Shown here: positions 37,018-44,918 of the stretch, one piece after another
Position numbering within the stretch: position 1 is the first letter of the stretch
Layout: each line of letters starts with the position of its first letter
Assembly (NCBI RefSeq): GCF_000025225.2
Contig: NC_013895.2
Coordinates: 496,001 to 560,000 of the forward strand
Direction: 5' to 3'
DNA from: Mageeibacillus indolicus UPII9-5
GTDB taxonomy: Bacteria > Bacillota > Clostridia > Saccharofermentanales > Fastidiosipilaceae
DNA length: 64,000 bases
Translations under genes and position numbers: made by a program
The notes under the pieces: generated by a model
What the model was told of the DNA's origin: nothing
The model's input: only the letters and a program-made list of their open reading frames with translations
Databases searched by the model: none

Positions 37018-37785
37018 ATGTCTAAGAAAAAAACGTATATTTCGTTAGGAATTGTACTTTTATTGGTTCTATTTGTATCTATTGGAATTTTTAGTATTGA
37101 AAATAGTCAAGCATCAAAGAATAGTGAGAATATATCTCATAAAGTGATGCCGGCAAACGTAGTTTATGCGGAAACCTCAGATGATATAAATGGAGCTATG
37201 AATAAGCTGAGGGTGGAAATAGAAACTGAGACGAAGACTAATCCACAATTGGCTATGCAGGCACATCCGGGAGAGTTCATTAAGAATTCGGAAAACTATC
37301 AAAGAATATTGAAGCTAGGATTGAAGGCAGTTAAACCTCTTTACGATACTATTTATGATAGTAGAGATGCTGGATGCTATGAATATATTCTAGCTATGGC
37401 TATTGAAGACATAACTGGTGAAAAGTTTGTTTACAATTCTGATTATGGTTGGAAAAATTCATTAGAGTTTAGAATGGCTTATGATGAAAAGGTAAACAAT
37501 ACAAGGTTTAATGTTGAAAGGATCAGTAATAACGAAGTTTTGAACGATTCTGAGCGAACTCAGAAATTTAAGGAATTAGGGATTTTTGCAGTTTCTGATT
37601 TAATTAAAGAGTATAGGAAAAGCGATTCCAAGGTTTCTAAACCATCGATATTAGAAGCTGTTAAGGGAATTACTAGTAAGTATAAAGAACTTGCAGTAAC
37701 GGAAAGAACTCCCACTGAGAGTATTCTAGAGAAAACGCAATTATTTGATTCTCTAGTTTCCTTAAACGGAAGAGCGTACAAATAA
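37018..37785 (+). CDS. Exported or membrane-anchored protein of unknown function (255 aa)
   Basis: ATG 37018 follows AGGAGGTGTAATGTT. Residues 1-~35 are a signal or anchor segment (MSKKKTY, then a hydrophobic ISLGIVLLLVLFVSIGIF core). VVYAETSDD offers a possible cut site; no lipobox cysteine is seen. The rest is a soluble helical domain with only one cysteine and no recognised family. It stands alone, has its own terminator, and lies between the type III operon and an IS110 scrap, so it is likely island cargo. No function is proposed. Confidence 0.65.
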   Translation: MSKKKTYISLGIVLLLVLFVSIGIFSIENSQASKNSENISHKVMPANVVYAETSDDINGAMNKLRVEIETETKTNPQLAMQAHPGEFIKNSENYQRILKLGLKAVKPLYDTIYDSRDAGCYEYILAMAIEDITGEKFVYNSDYGWKNSLEFRMAYDEKVNNTRFNVERISNNEVLNDSERTQKFKELGIFAVSDLIKEYRKSDSKVSKPSILEAVKGITSKYKELAVTERTPTESILEKTQLFDSLVSLNGRAYK

Positions 37786-37847
37786 GGTGAATTATCTAAT
37801 TGTAGAGCTAGTTCTTTAGGAATCATATGAGTGTTATACGAATGTGG

Positions 37848-37878
37848 AGCGACCAAGATTTTCTTGGTCGCTTTTTTA
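37848..37878 (+). terminator. Intrinsic terminator
   Basis: Perfect 11-bp stem AGCGACCAAGA/TCTTGGTCGCT (37848-37858 and 37862-37872) with a three-base loop, followed by six Ts. It ends the gene for the exported 255-aa protein. Confidence 0.92.
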
Positions 37879-38053
37879 TATAAGAAATACTAACTATTAA
37901 AAGTCAAGAAGAAAAAGCATGAAAATGCAGAAATGCAAATCGGATAAAAAGAACCTTGATAATTGCATAACGAAATAAGCACCACGAGGTGCTTGGCAAA
38001 TAAGTCGTATAAGGTAGCGGTTTAAGCCAGAGGAATAAAGGCAACGTTTGCTT

Positions 38054-38296
38054 TCACCAAATGAAAGAGAACGCGAGTGAGTTTCTTGGCAGCAAAAGAG
38101 CCTTAACGCGCTTACTAGAGCAATCGGCAACAAGGGTCGCTCGATAACGGGTTAGTGATTTTAGTTCAGACATGAGCTGTTCAAAACCGTCACGACTGTT
38201 CTTGAAGGTAAATACTTCAATGAAACACTTGCCATTAGCATCTAGGATAACACAGGCGTGTTTATCCATGGCTACATCAATTCCTGCGTAAAACAT
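38054..38296 (-). pseudogene. IS110-family transposase N-terminal fragment
   Basis: The first ~60 residues (MFYAGIDVAMDKHACVILDANG, then a short strand-helix stretch) match the start of the DEDD/RuvC-like domain of IS110 transposases, including the first catalytic Asp in GIDVA. The fragment becomes unrelated after about residue 62, and no second domain or IS end is found. The flanking 37879-38053 and 38297-38549 hold no gene I can support; a tiny insertion remnant is likely. Confidence 0.75.
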
Positions 38297-38549
38297 AGCA
38301 GACCTCCAGTAAAAAATTAGACACTGTATTGCCCCGCAGACTTGTTTGTTCTCACGTAACCTCGTGCTACATAAAACGTCATGCGTTATCTAACTAATTA
38401 CCGCTTAAACAAACGGCTGTGGTTATTGCCTTTCTTAAGACGTCTATGCGTTAGGAGGTAAATACTAATCCACAGCGTCTGTTAGAGATTATAAGACCTT
38501 GCTGATGGTCTATAAAAACTACAAATCTAATAATACGAGGAGATAAAAC

Positions 38550-39209
38550 ATGGATTACAAAACAATGAGAAATCAAATAGAAGATATGGTAAATGACAAT
38601 CACAAAGACTTTGTTAAGGCGGTTATCAGCATGGAAAAAGGAATTAGCGATGAAAGTACATTAGACAAGCTATATGACGCTTATATGGACAATGACACCG
38701 TTAATTTACTGCATGAGGAATTTGATTACATGATTGAAGATTTAAGAGAACAGGGGCAGATTAAAGATCTTCCTTATGTTCAAGAGGAGAAAGATAATCT
38801 TGTCAATATCGTTGGAAATATTGTAGGAAAGATCGATGTAGTTGAAAGAGAAAATAAGAACGGCGAAGCCTTTCAAGTAGTAAACTTCTCTGTGGCATCT
38901 AAAGATGATGAGGGCAATAAGGTATATCATAATTGCTCCGCATACGGAGAAAATGGTGATATTCCAAAAGACTTTAAGCAGGGAGATTTTGTAAAACTCT
39001 TTGGACAGATTAGAACTTCCGTTGACGATAACGGCAAGGAACATACTAACATCAGGATACTTTCTTCAAAGCTCTTAAAGGCAAAAGAACAGATGAAAGG
39101 TCGAGATGAAAAGAAAGAGTCTGTGCTTGGAGCCATTAAAAAATATCAGGCTGAAGATAAGGAAAAGCCTAAAGAAAAGAAAGAAGTATCAAAAGAAACT
39201 GAGAGATAA
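38550..39209 (+). CDS. SSB-like OB-fold protein typical of conjugative elements
   Basis: This 219-aa protein has an N-terminal acidic helical region of ~85 residues, then a single-stranded-DNA-binding OB fold (LVNIVGNIVGKIDVVE, then VVNFSVASKD). GDFVKLFGQIRTSVDDNG follows, and the end is a charged Lys/Glu-rich tail. Such proteins are common in clostridial integrative elements, where they probably protect transferred single strands. Together with the relaxase and MobC at 60-62 kb, it suggests an older mobile element around the Tn916 copy. GAGGAGA precedes the ATG, and a terminator follows. Confidence 0.8.
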   Translation: MDYKTMRNQIEDMVNDNHKDFVKAVISMEKGISDESTLDKLYDAYMDNDTVNLLHEEFDYMIEDLREQGQIKDLPYVQEEKDNLVNIVGNIVGKIDVVERENKNGEAFQVVNFSVASKDDEGNKVYHNCSAYGENGDIPKDFKQGDFVKLFGQIRTSVDDNGKEHTNIRILSSKLLKAKEQMKGRDEKKESVLGAIKKYQAEDKEKPKEKKEVSKETER

Positions 39210-39216
39210 ATATATG

Positions 39217-39250
39217 GTCGGTGTAGTCTTAGGACTGCACCGGCTCTTTT
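39217..39250 (+). terminator. Intrinsic terminator after the SSB-like gene
   Basis: A 12-bp stem (39217-39228 with 39233-39244, two G-T pairs) and TTAG loop, then TCTTTTTT. Confidence 0.85.
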
Positions 39251-39351
39251 TTACATACGATAGTATTGGGAAAGAGAATATATTGATGTAAAAACAGAAA
39301 AAATATGATATAATATTATTACTCTATATTTTGATGAATGGAGGAAAAAGG

Positions 39352-39558
39352 ATGAGAACTTTCAGTTATAAGAAGTTGTTTAAAAAACTTATAGATTTGG
39401 ATATGACTAATAATGAATTGATGGAGAAGACAAATATCAGTAAAAGTACATTTTATAAGATAAAGAATGGACAGAATGTTACCACAGATATTTTGCTTAG
39501 AATTTGTAATGCTTTGGATTGTGATATTGAGGAAATACTGGAGTGTGTAGAAGATTAG
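39352..39558 (+). CDS. Small XRE (Cro/CI, HTH_26-type) transcriptional regulator
   Basis: This 68-aa DNA-binding protein is a single helix-turn-helix domain: FSYKKLFKKLIDLDMTNNEL, the recognition-helix region ISKSTFYKIKNG, and the ending RICNALDCDIEEILE. The start is ATG 39352, six bases after GAGGAAAA. A TATAAT lies at 39309-39314. It stands 90 bases before the nuclease-ATPase pair and probably controls it. It resembles the two decayed regulators that precede hsdM and mod in this window. Confidence 0.88.
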   Translation: MRTFSYKKLFKKLIDLDMTNNELMEKTNISKSTFYKIKNGQNVTTDILLRICNALDCDIEEILECVED

Positions 39559-39648
39559 ATAGTAATTTAGAGGAAAATAATTAGAGATTATCAAGGCTCC
39601 GTTATGTAGATGGTGTAGATATGATAACTAAGAAGAGAGGTGCATTAT

Positions 39649-40674
39649 ATGGAATATTCGGACTATTATATGAATTTGCCATTAGACTTAGCAGGTAGCA
39701 GAACTAAGAATAGATTTAGAGTTGAATTATTGTGGGGTATTAGCAAATTAATTGATGCATATAAGCAGTACGATGACTATACTGTCGTGTTTGATTTCAA
39801 ATGTGACATCGAGTTACATTATGAAAATGGTCTAGATTTTTATCAGGTGAAAACAAAAAATAGTGGGAATCATAGCTTTAAAACACTGACTAATCGAAAA
39901 GAAAATAGTAAATCTATTTTGGGAACATTATATGCCCTATACAATCCTAATCAAAACGTGAAGTTGGCTGTGGTTTGTAATAAACATTTGAAGATTGCTA
40001 GGAATGAAGACCTAAGAGAAGAGATATGTTTAGGGGAGTTGGATAAAACAGTAATAGATTTTATTCAAGATAAATTGAAAGAAGAACTGAATTTGTCAGA
40101 TGTTGTTCTTGATAATGTTTTTTATATTTGTGAAGGTATAGATCTAATAAATCCTCACTACGCTTTGATTGGAAAGTTAATTGAATCTTTTCAAGAAATT
40201 AAAAATGAAGAGCCTAATAATCCGAACGCTTTATATAGATTAGTATCTGAGACAGCCCAGAAAAAAGCTTCTTATGAGATGGCAATAACTAATTATAATG
40301 ATGTTCTAGAGTTAAAGGGGATTTCTAAAGATGAGTTTAATAAAATGCTTGAATCTCATAGAAAAAAATCTATAACTGGTATTGAGCAAGCTAAAAATTA
40401 CATTAAAACTTTATATCCAGCCGAAAGAAGAATGTATAATCAAGCCTTAACTAATTTGCTAGAAATTGATCATAGTTATGATTTGAATGTATTAAAGGCA
40501 TCAGTTTTTGAATATATTAAAGGAAATATAGATAAGATTAAAAGTGAAGGTGAACTTTTTTGTGTTTTAAGTCCAATATTTGACGGAAAATTCCCGATGG
40601 AATATACACAAATTATGAAGAATGTATTTTACTTATTAGTATTTTATATATACACAGATGGAGGTGATATTTAA
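39649..40674 (+). CDS. DUF4297/Cap4-like nuclease, effector of a two-gene defence-type system
   Basis: The start is ATG 39649 after AGAGAGG (341 aa). Residues ~10-200 look like a DUF4297/Mrr-type PD-(D/E)xK nuclease: LAGSRTKNRFRVELLWGIS (E26), FDFKCDIEL (D53) and DFYQVKTK (Q66, K68). The C-terminal ~140 residues are helical, with no family recognised. DUF4297 nucleases are the effector part of Lamassu-type and CBASS Cap4 systems. The ATPase gene starts in an overlapping TAATG, so the two products are coupled. By analogy the ATPase senses foreign DNA ends and releases the nuclease. The nuclease gene itself looks intact. Confidence 0.78.
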   Translation: MEYSDYYMNLPLDLAGSRTKNRFRVELLWGISKLIDAYKQYDDYTVVFDFKCDIELHYENGLDFYQVKTKNSGNHSFKTLTNRKENSKSILGTLYALYNPNQNVKLAVVCNKHLKIARNEDLREEICLGELDKTVIDFIQDKLKEELNLSDVVLDNVFYICEGIDLINPHYALIGKLIESFQEIKNEEPNNPNALYRLVSETAQKKASYEMAITNYNDVLELKGISKDEFNKMLESHRKKSITGIEQAKNYIKTLYPAERRMYNQALTNLLEIDHSYDLNVLKASVFEYIKGNIDKIKSEGELFCVLSPIFDGKFPMEYTQIMKNVFYLLVFYIYTDGGDI

Positions 40675-42287
40675 TGAATGTAATTTTTAAAAAAATATAC
40701 ATTTTTGATATTTTAACTAAAAAAGCTTTTGTTACAAGCTTTGAAGAAGGAGTAAATGTTGTTACGTCTAGCAGTATTGATGGAACAGATAGAGGAAAAT
40801 CGGTATTGTTGCGTAGTTTATATCATGTTATGGGAGCTGATGCCCACTTCGATAAAAAATGGAAAAATGAAGACAAAGTATATCTTTTAGAGTTTATGGT
40901 TGATAATAAAAAATATTTTATATATCGCCATAGAAAGTTATTTAAGGTATTTAATGATCTTATTCAGATATTATTTCAAACATCATCTAGGCCAGAGTTA
41001 TCAGAGTTTTTAGGTGAAATTTGGTCTTTTGAAATATTTTTGCCGAATAGAAATACTGAGAAGTTAGAGATTGCTCCACCTGCGTATACATATGTGATGA
41101 ATTTCCTTGATCAAGACTATTATGATGGAACTAATTTCAATTCTTTTAAGAGTTTAGGACAATATCAAAATTTCAAACCTGATGTAATCTACTCTCAATT
41201 TGGAATATATGATAAGAACTATTTTGAGCGTGTTAAAAGCAAACAAAATTTATTTGAACGCATTAATGAGTCTAAAGACTCATATAAAAAAGCGGATGAA
41301 ATGAAGGGAAAAGTATCTAATTTATTAGAGAATGTAGTTGTTCCTGAAAATTTACAAGAACTAGAAAGAGAACTTTCTATTAAATCAAAGGAATATAACG
41401 ATATATTGAATTCTATGAATGCGTTTAGATATAAGCTTACTAATTTAAGAAATGAGAAATATGAGCTAGAGATTGCATTGAACCAAATTGAGAGATTTAA
41501 AAATAATAAAGAAAAAGAAATAAAGTCTATTTTAGAGACGGATATCTGTCCTGAATGTCATTAAGTTTTGAATGATACCACTGATCTTAGGAGCAAAAGA
41601 TATAATTCAATAGAGGATTCATTATATATAAGTGACAGCATCTACGAAGATATAGAAAAGATTTCAAAAGAAATTTTCCAAATTGAGAGTAGTTATAGAG
41701 AGTTTTCAAATAGATTGGAATCATATAAGAAAAATATTAATTCTGCTCAGGAAGAAATCAAAAATTATACCAGCTATATGGGATTAAATGAGCTTTATAA
41801 TAGCTTGAATCTGGAATTATTTAATGAATTGCAATTACAAGAAGAACTTAAAGATAGAATAGAAAATATCGAAGAAGAACTAAAAAAAGTATCGGAAATA
41901 AAAGCTTATATTAATAAAAAGTATTATGAGATGGTGGATAGACAAGTGTTGAGATTCGGATTGAATGAATTGGATGAGTCACAATATAAAGCGATTAATC
42001 GTGTTTTTTGTGCTAGTGGAAGTAATAAACCTATTTCAACACTTATATGGTATTTCATCCTTAATAATATTAAAACATGCTTTAATAAAAAATCTTTGAA
42101 GTTGCCAATGGTACTGGACAGCCCTAAGAATGCAGAGATGGATTATGATAAAGAACAAGCTTTAATTGAATATATATTGGAGAATTCATCCAATTATACG
42201 CAACTCATTTTTTCATCAATTGGATTCGAAAGAACGAAGTTTATATTTGAAGGGGAAATAAAAATTATTCAAAGAAAAATAGCATAA
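40674..42287 (+). pseudogene. SMC/Rad50-like ATPase, broken by a nonsense codon and by Tn916
   Basis: The N-terminal part has a Walker A-like SIDGTDRGKSVLLRS (Lys42), a form seen in Rad50-like ABC-three-component ATPases. It continues into coiled coil and ends C-P-E-C-H at residues 292-296, a zinc-hook motif. Codon 297 is TAA (41562-41564). The same frame then continues with no shift (VLNDTTDLRSK and onward) through the second coiled coil. A signature-like CASGSNKPISTL and a Walker B/D-loop region LPMVLDSPKNAEMDYDKEQ follow. A CAA to TAA change would explain the stop. The frame now ends at 42285-42287, within the Tn916 left end; the lost C-terminal part is at 60299-60403. Confidence 0.8.
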
Positions 42288-42300
42288 AAATCTAGTTATC
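42284..42300 (+). repeat. Tn916 left terminal inverted repeat
   Basis: ATAAAAATCTAGTTATC pairs with the complement of the right end, ATAAATTTCTAATTATC, with three mismatches. Confidence 0.75.
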
Positions 42301-42347
42301 CGCATAAAAACTGGACTTATCACACTTTATCAAGGTCAAAACCACTC

Positions 42348-42371
42348 AATTTACTACTAATTTACTACTTA
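42348..42371 (+). repeat. Integrase arm-type direct repeats, left end
   Basis: Two adjacent TTTACTACT copies lie 64 bases inside the left end. The same motif occurs at the right end (60147-60167). From knowledge of Tn916, these DR-2 sites bind the N-terminal domain of Int. Confidence 0.75.
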
Positions 42372-42453
42372 TGAATGAGCTTTGATACGACGATTTATCC
42401 TTGAAAAGTGAAGATATAAAGATACTTCCAATAAAATTTGAATATTTAATAGG

Positions 42454-42487
42454 TAGACACTTCAAAAAATGAGGTGTCTATTTTTTT
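42454..42487 (+). terminator. Terminator-like hairpin before the transfer genes
   Basis: An 11-bp stem with one G-T pair (42454-42464 and 42470-42480), a five-base A loop and a run of seven Ts. Confidence 0.75.
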
Positions 42488-42513
42488 ACCCGATTTTGAA
42501 AGGAAGTGAACTT

Positions 42514-42588
42514 ATGAAAACAAAAAATCAAGAATCAAAAGGTCGTTCCCCACTCTTTAAGACCATCAAACATTCATTCAGCCAATAA
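42514..42588 (+). CDS. Short peptide upstream of orf23
   Basis: A 24-codon frame (MKTKNQESKGRSPLFKTIKH, then FSQ) has a good GAAAGGAAGTG site. It lies 22 bases before orf23 and may be a leader peptide or a small basic protein. Coding is suggested only by the ribosome site. Confidence 0.4.
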   Translation: MKTKNQESKGRSPLFKTIKHSFSQ

Positions 42589-42610
42589 AAAAGAAAGGAT
42601 AGGTAAAAAT

Positions 42611-42925
42611 ATGGAACTTAAATTTGTGATTCCCAACATGGAAAAAACATTCGGCAATTTAGAATTTGCTGGCGAGGATAAAGTCGTTCAGCGAAGAATC
42701 AACGGACGGCTAACTGTCTTATCAAGAAGCTATAATCTCTATTCTGATGTTCAAAGAGCAGATGATATTGTGGTGGTGCTTCCTGCTGAAGCTGGCGAAA
42801 AACATTTCGGCTTTGAGGAACGTGTGAAGTTAGTCAATCCACGTATTACCGCAGAGGGCTACAAAATCGGCACTCGTGGTTTTACAAATTACCTTTTACA
42901 TGCTGACGACATGATAAAAGAATAA
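42611..42925 (+). CDS. orf23: Tn916 Orf23, YdcP-family (DUF961) protein
   Basis: This 104-aa DUF961/YdcP protein matches Tn916 Orf23 in size and place. It is the first of a pair of related small proteins at the head of the transfer operon. Their function is not established; in related elements this family is reported to take part in relaxosome or replication processing. AGGATAGG precedes the ATG. It is followed 15 bases later by orf22. Confidence 0.9.
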   Translation: MELKFVIPNMEKTFGNLEFAGEDKVVQRRINGRLTVLSRSYNLYSDVQRADDIVVVLPAEAGEKHFGFEERVKLVNPRITAEGYKIGTRGFTNYLLHADDMIKE

Positions 42926-42940
42926 AGAAAGAGAGGAAAA

Positions 42941-43327
42941 ATGATGAGATTAGCAAATGGCATTGTATTAGATAAAGACACGACTTTTGGAGAATTGAAA
43001 TTCTCTGCTCTACGTCGTGAAGTGAGAATCCAAAATGAAGACGGGTCGGTTTCAGATGAAATCAAGGAACGTACCTATGACTTAAAATCCAAAGGACAAG
43101 GACGCATGATTCAAGTAAGTATTCCTGCCAGCGTGCCTTTGAAAGAGTTTGATTATAACGCACGGGTGGAACTTATCAATCCCATTGCGGACACCGTTGC
43201 TACTGCCACCTATCAAGGAGCAGATGTTGACTGGTATATCAAGGCAGACGATATTGTGCTGACAAAGGATTCTAGTTCATTCAAAGCTCAACCACAAGCA
43301 AAGAAAGAACCGACACAAGACAAATAG
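42941..43327 (+). CDS. orf22: Tn916 Orf22, YdcP-family (DUF961) protein
   Basis: This 128-aa protein is a paralogue of Orf23: MRLANGIVLDKDTTFGELKFSALRRE aligns with the start of Orf23, and both end in an I-K-A-D-D-I/M motif. It has a Lys/Pro/Gln-rich tail. The ATGATG start after AGAGAGG leaves two possible initiators. It lies between orf23 and the coupling-protein gene in the transfer operon. Confidence 0.9.
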   Translation: MMRLANGIVLDKDTTFGELKFSALRREVRIQNEDGSVSDEIKERTYDLKSKGQGRMIQVSIPASVPLKEFDYNARVELINPIADTVATATYQGADVDWYIKADDIVLTKDSSSFKAQPQAKKEPTQDK

Positions 43328-43355
43328 TCGCTAGGTAGAAAGGAGACTTTTTCGC

Positions 43356-44741
43356 ATGAAACAGCGTGGTAAAAGGATTCGCCCATCTGGTAAAGATTTA
43401 GTCTTTCATTTTACGATAGCGTCACTCCTGCCTGTTTTCCTGCTGGTTGTCGGACTGTTTCATGTGAAGACAATCCAGCAGATCAACTGGCAGGATTTTA
43501 ACCTATCACAAGCAGATAAGATTGACATTCCCTATTTAATTATCAGTTTCAGTGTCGCAATTCTTATCTGCTTGCTGGTAGCGTTTGTATTCAAACGGGT
43601 TCGCTATGATACGGTTAAACAACTTTACCACCGTCAAAAACTGGCAAAGATGATACTTGAAAACAAGTGGTATGAATCTGAACAGGTCAAAACAGAGGGT
43701 TTCTTTAAAGATAGTGCTGGTCGTACAAAGGAAAAGATAACCTACTTCCCTAAAATGTATTATCGACTTAAAAATGGCTTGATACAGATACGGGTGGAAA
43801 TCACGCTGGGAAAATATCAAGACCAACTCTTACACTTGGAAAAGAAATTAGAGAGTGGCTTGTACTGTGAGCTGACGGATAAAGAGTTAAAGGATTCCTA
43901 TGTGGAATATACTTTGCTCTATGACACCATAGCCAGTCGTATTTCTATTGATGAAGTAGAAGCTAAAGATGGTAAACTTCGCTTAATGAAAAACGTATGG
44001 TGGGAATATGATAAGCTCCCTCATATGTTGATTGCTGGTGGTACAGGTGGCGGTAAAACTTACTTTATACTGACACTGATTGAAGCCTTGCTTCATACAG
44101 ATTCAAAACTGTATATTCTTGACCCGAAAAATGCTGACCTTGCGGACTTAGGTTCTGTGATGGCAAATGTCTACTATAGAAAAGAAGACTTGCTTTCTTG
44201 CATTGAAACATTCTATGAAGAAATGATGAAACGTAGTGAGGAAATGAAGCAGATGAAGAACTATAAGACTGGCAAAAATTATGCTTACTTAGGTCTCCCG
44301 GCACACTTCTTAATCTTTGATGAATACGTCGCTTTCATGGAAATGCTGGGAACAAAAGAAAACACCGCAGTTATGAATAAGCTGAAACAGATTGTCATGT
44401 TAGGTCGTCAAGCTGGCTTCTTTCTAATACTGGCTTGTCAACGTCCAGACGCAAAATATTTAGGCGACGGAATCCGTGATCAGTTTAATTTCAGAGTGGC
44501 TTTAGGTCGTATGTCTGAAATGGGCTATGGCATGATGTTTGGCAGTGACGTACAAAAGGATTTCTTCTTAAAGCGAATCAAAGGTCGTGGCTATGTTGAT
44601 GTAGGAACAAGTGTCATATCAGAGTTTTATACTCCCCTTGTACCAAAAGGATATGATTTCTTGGAGGAAATTAAAAAGTTATCCAACAGCAGACAGTCCA
44701 CGCAGGCGACGTGCGAAGCGGAAGTCGCAGGTGTGGACTGA
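43356..44741 (+). CDS. orf21: Tn916 Orf21, FtsK/SpoIIIE-type coupling ATPase
   Basis: This 461-aa TcpA-like coupling protein links the processed DNA to the conjugation channel and pumps it. Two membrane segments lie near the N-terminus (about residues 20-40 and 62-82). The FtsK/SpoIIIE ATPase then shows Walker A IAGGTGGGKTYF and Walker B HFLIFDEYVAFME, with ILACQRPDAKYL as sensor. Length equals Tn916 Orf21. The oriT region follows directly. Confidence 0.95.
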   Translation: MKQRGKRIRPSGKDLVFHFTIASLLPVFLLVVGLFHVKTIQQINWQDFNLSQADKIDIPYLIISFSVAILICLLVAFVFKRVRYDTVKQLYHRQKLAKMILENKWYESEQVKTEGFFKDSAGRTKEKITYFPKMYYRLKNGLIQIRVEITLGKYQDQLLHLEKKLESGLYCELTDKELKDSYVEYTLLYDTIASRISIDEVEAKDGKLRLMKNVWWEYDKLPHMLIAGGTGGGKTYFILTLIEALLHTDSKLYILDPKNADLADLGSVMANVYYRKEDLLSCIETFYEEMMKRSEEMKQMKNYKTGKNYAYLGLPAHFLIFDEYVAFMEMLGTKENTAVMNKLKQIVMLGRQAGFFLILACQRPDAKYLGDGIRDQFNFRVALGRMSEMGYGMMFGSDVQKDFFLKRIKGRGYVDVGTSVISEFYTPLVPKGYDFLEEIKKLSNSRQSTQATCEAEVAGVD

Positions 44742-44918
44742 TCTTGCTGGCTGGTGTGGCAATAGCCACGCCAGCACTTAACCCCCCGTATCTAACAGGG
44801 GGGTACAAATCGACAGGAAACAGTCAAAAAAACATTAGAAAATCCTTTGGTTACAAGGGATTTACAAAATTTCAGCGTATGTCAAATGGGCTTTAAAAGT
44901 TGACATACGCCTTTTTGA
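44742..44918 (+). other. Tn916 origin of transfer region (orf21-orf20 gap)
   Basis: Two strong hairpins lie here. One is GCTGGTGTGGC/GCCACGCCAGC (44750-44760 and 44765-44775, one mismatch). The other is ACCCCCC/GGGGGGT (44781-44787 and 44798-44804). The position between orf21 and orf20 is the known oriT of Tn916. The nick base cannot be assigned by eye. Confidence 0.75.

Noticed and set aside
37897-38133. Continuation of the IS110 transposase in another frame
   Set aside because: The translated sequence does not resemble the second half of IS110 transposases, so only the N-terminal scrap is called.
44742-44918. Novel palindromic repeat element
   Set aside because: The position between orf21 and orf20 corresponds to the known oriT region of Tn916.
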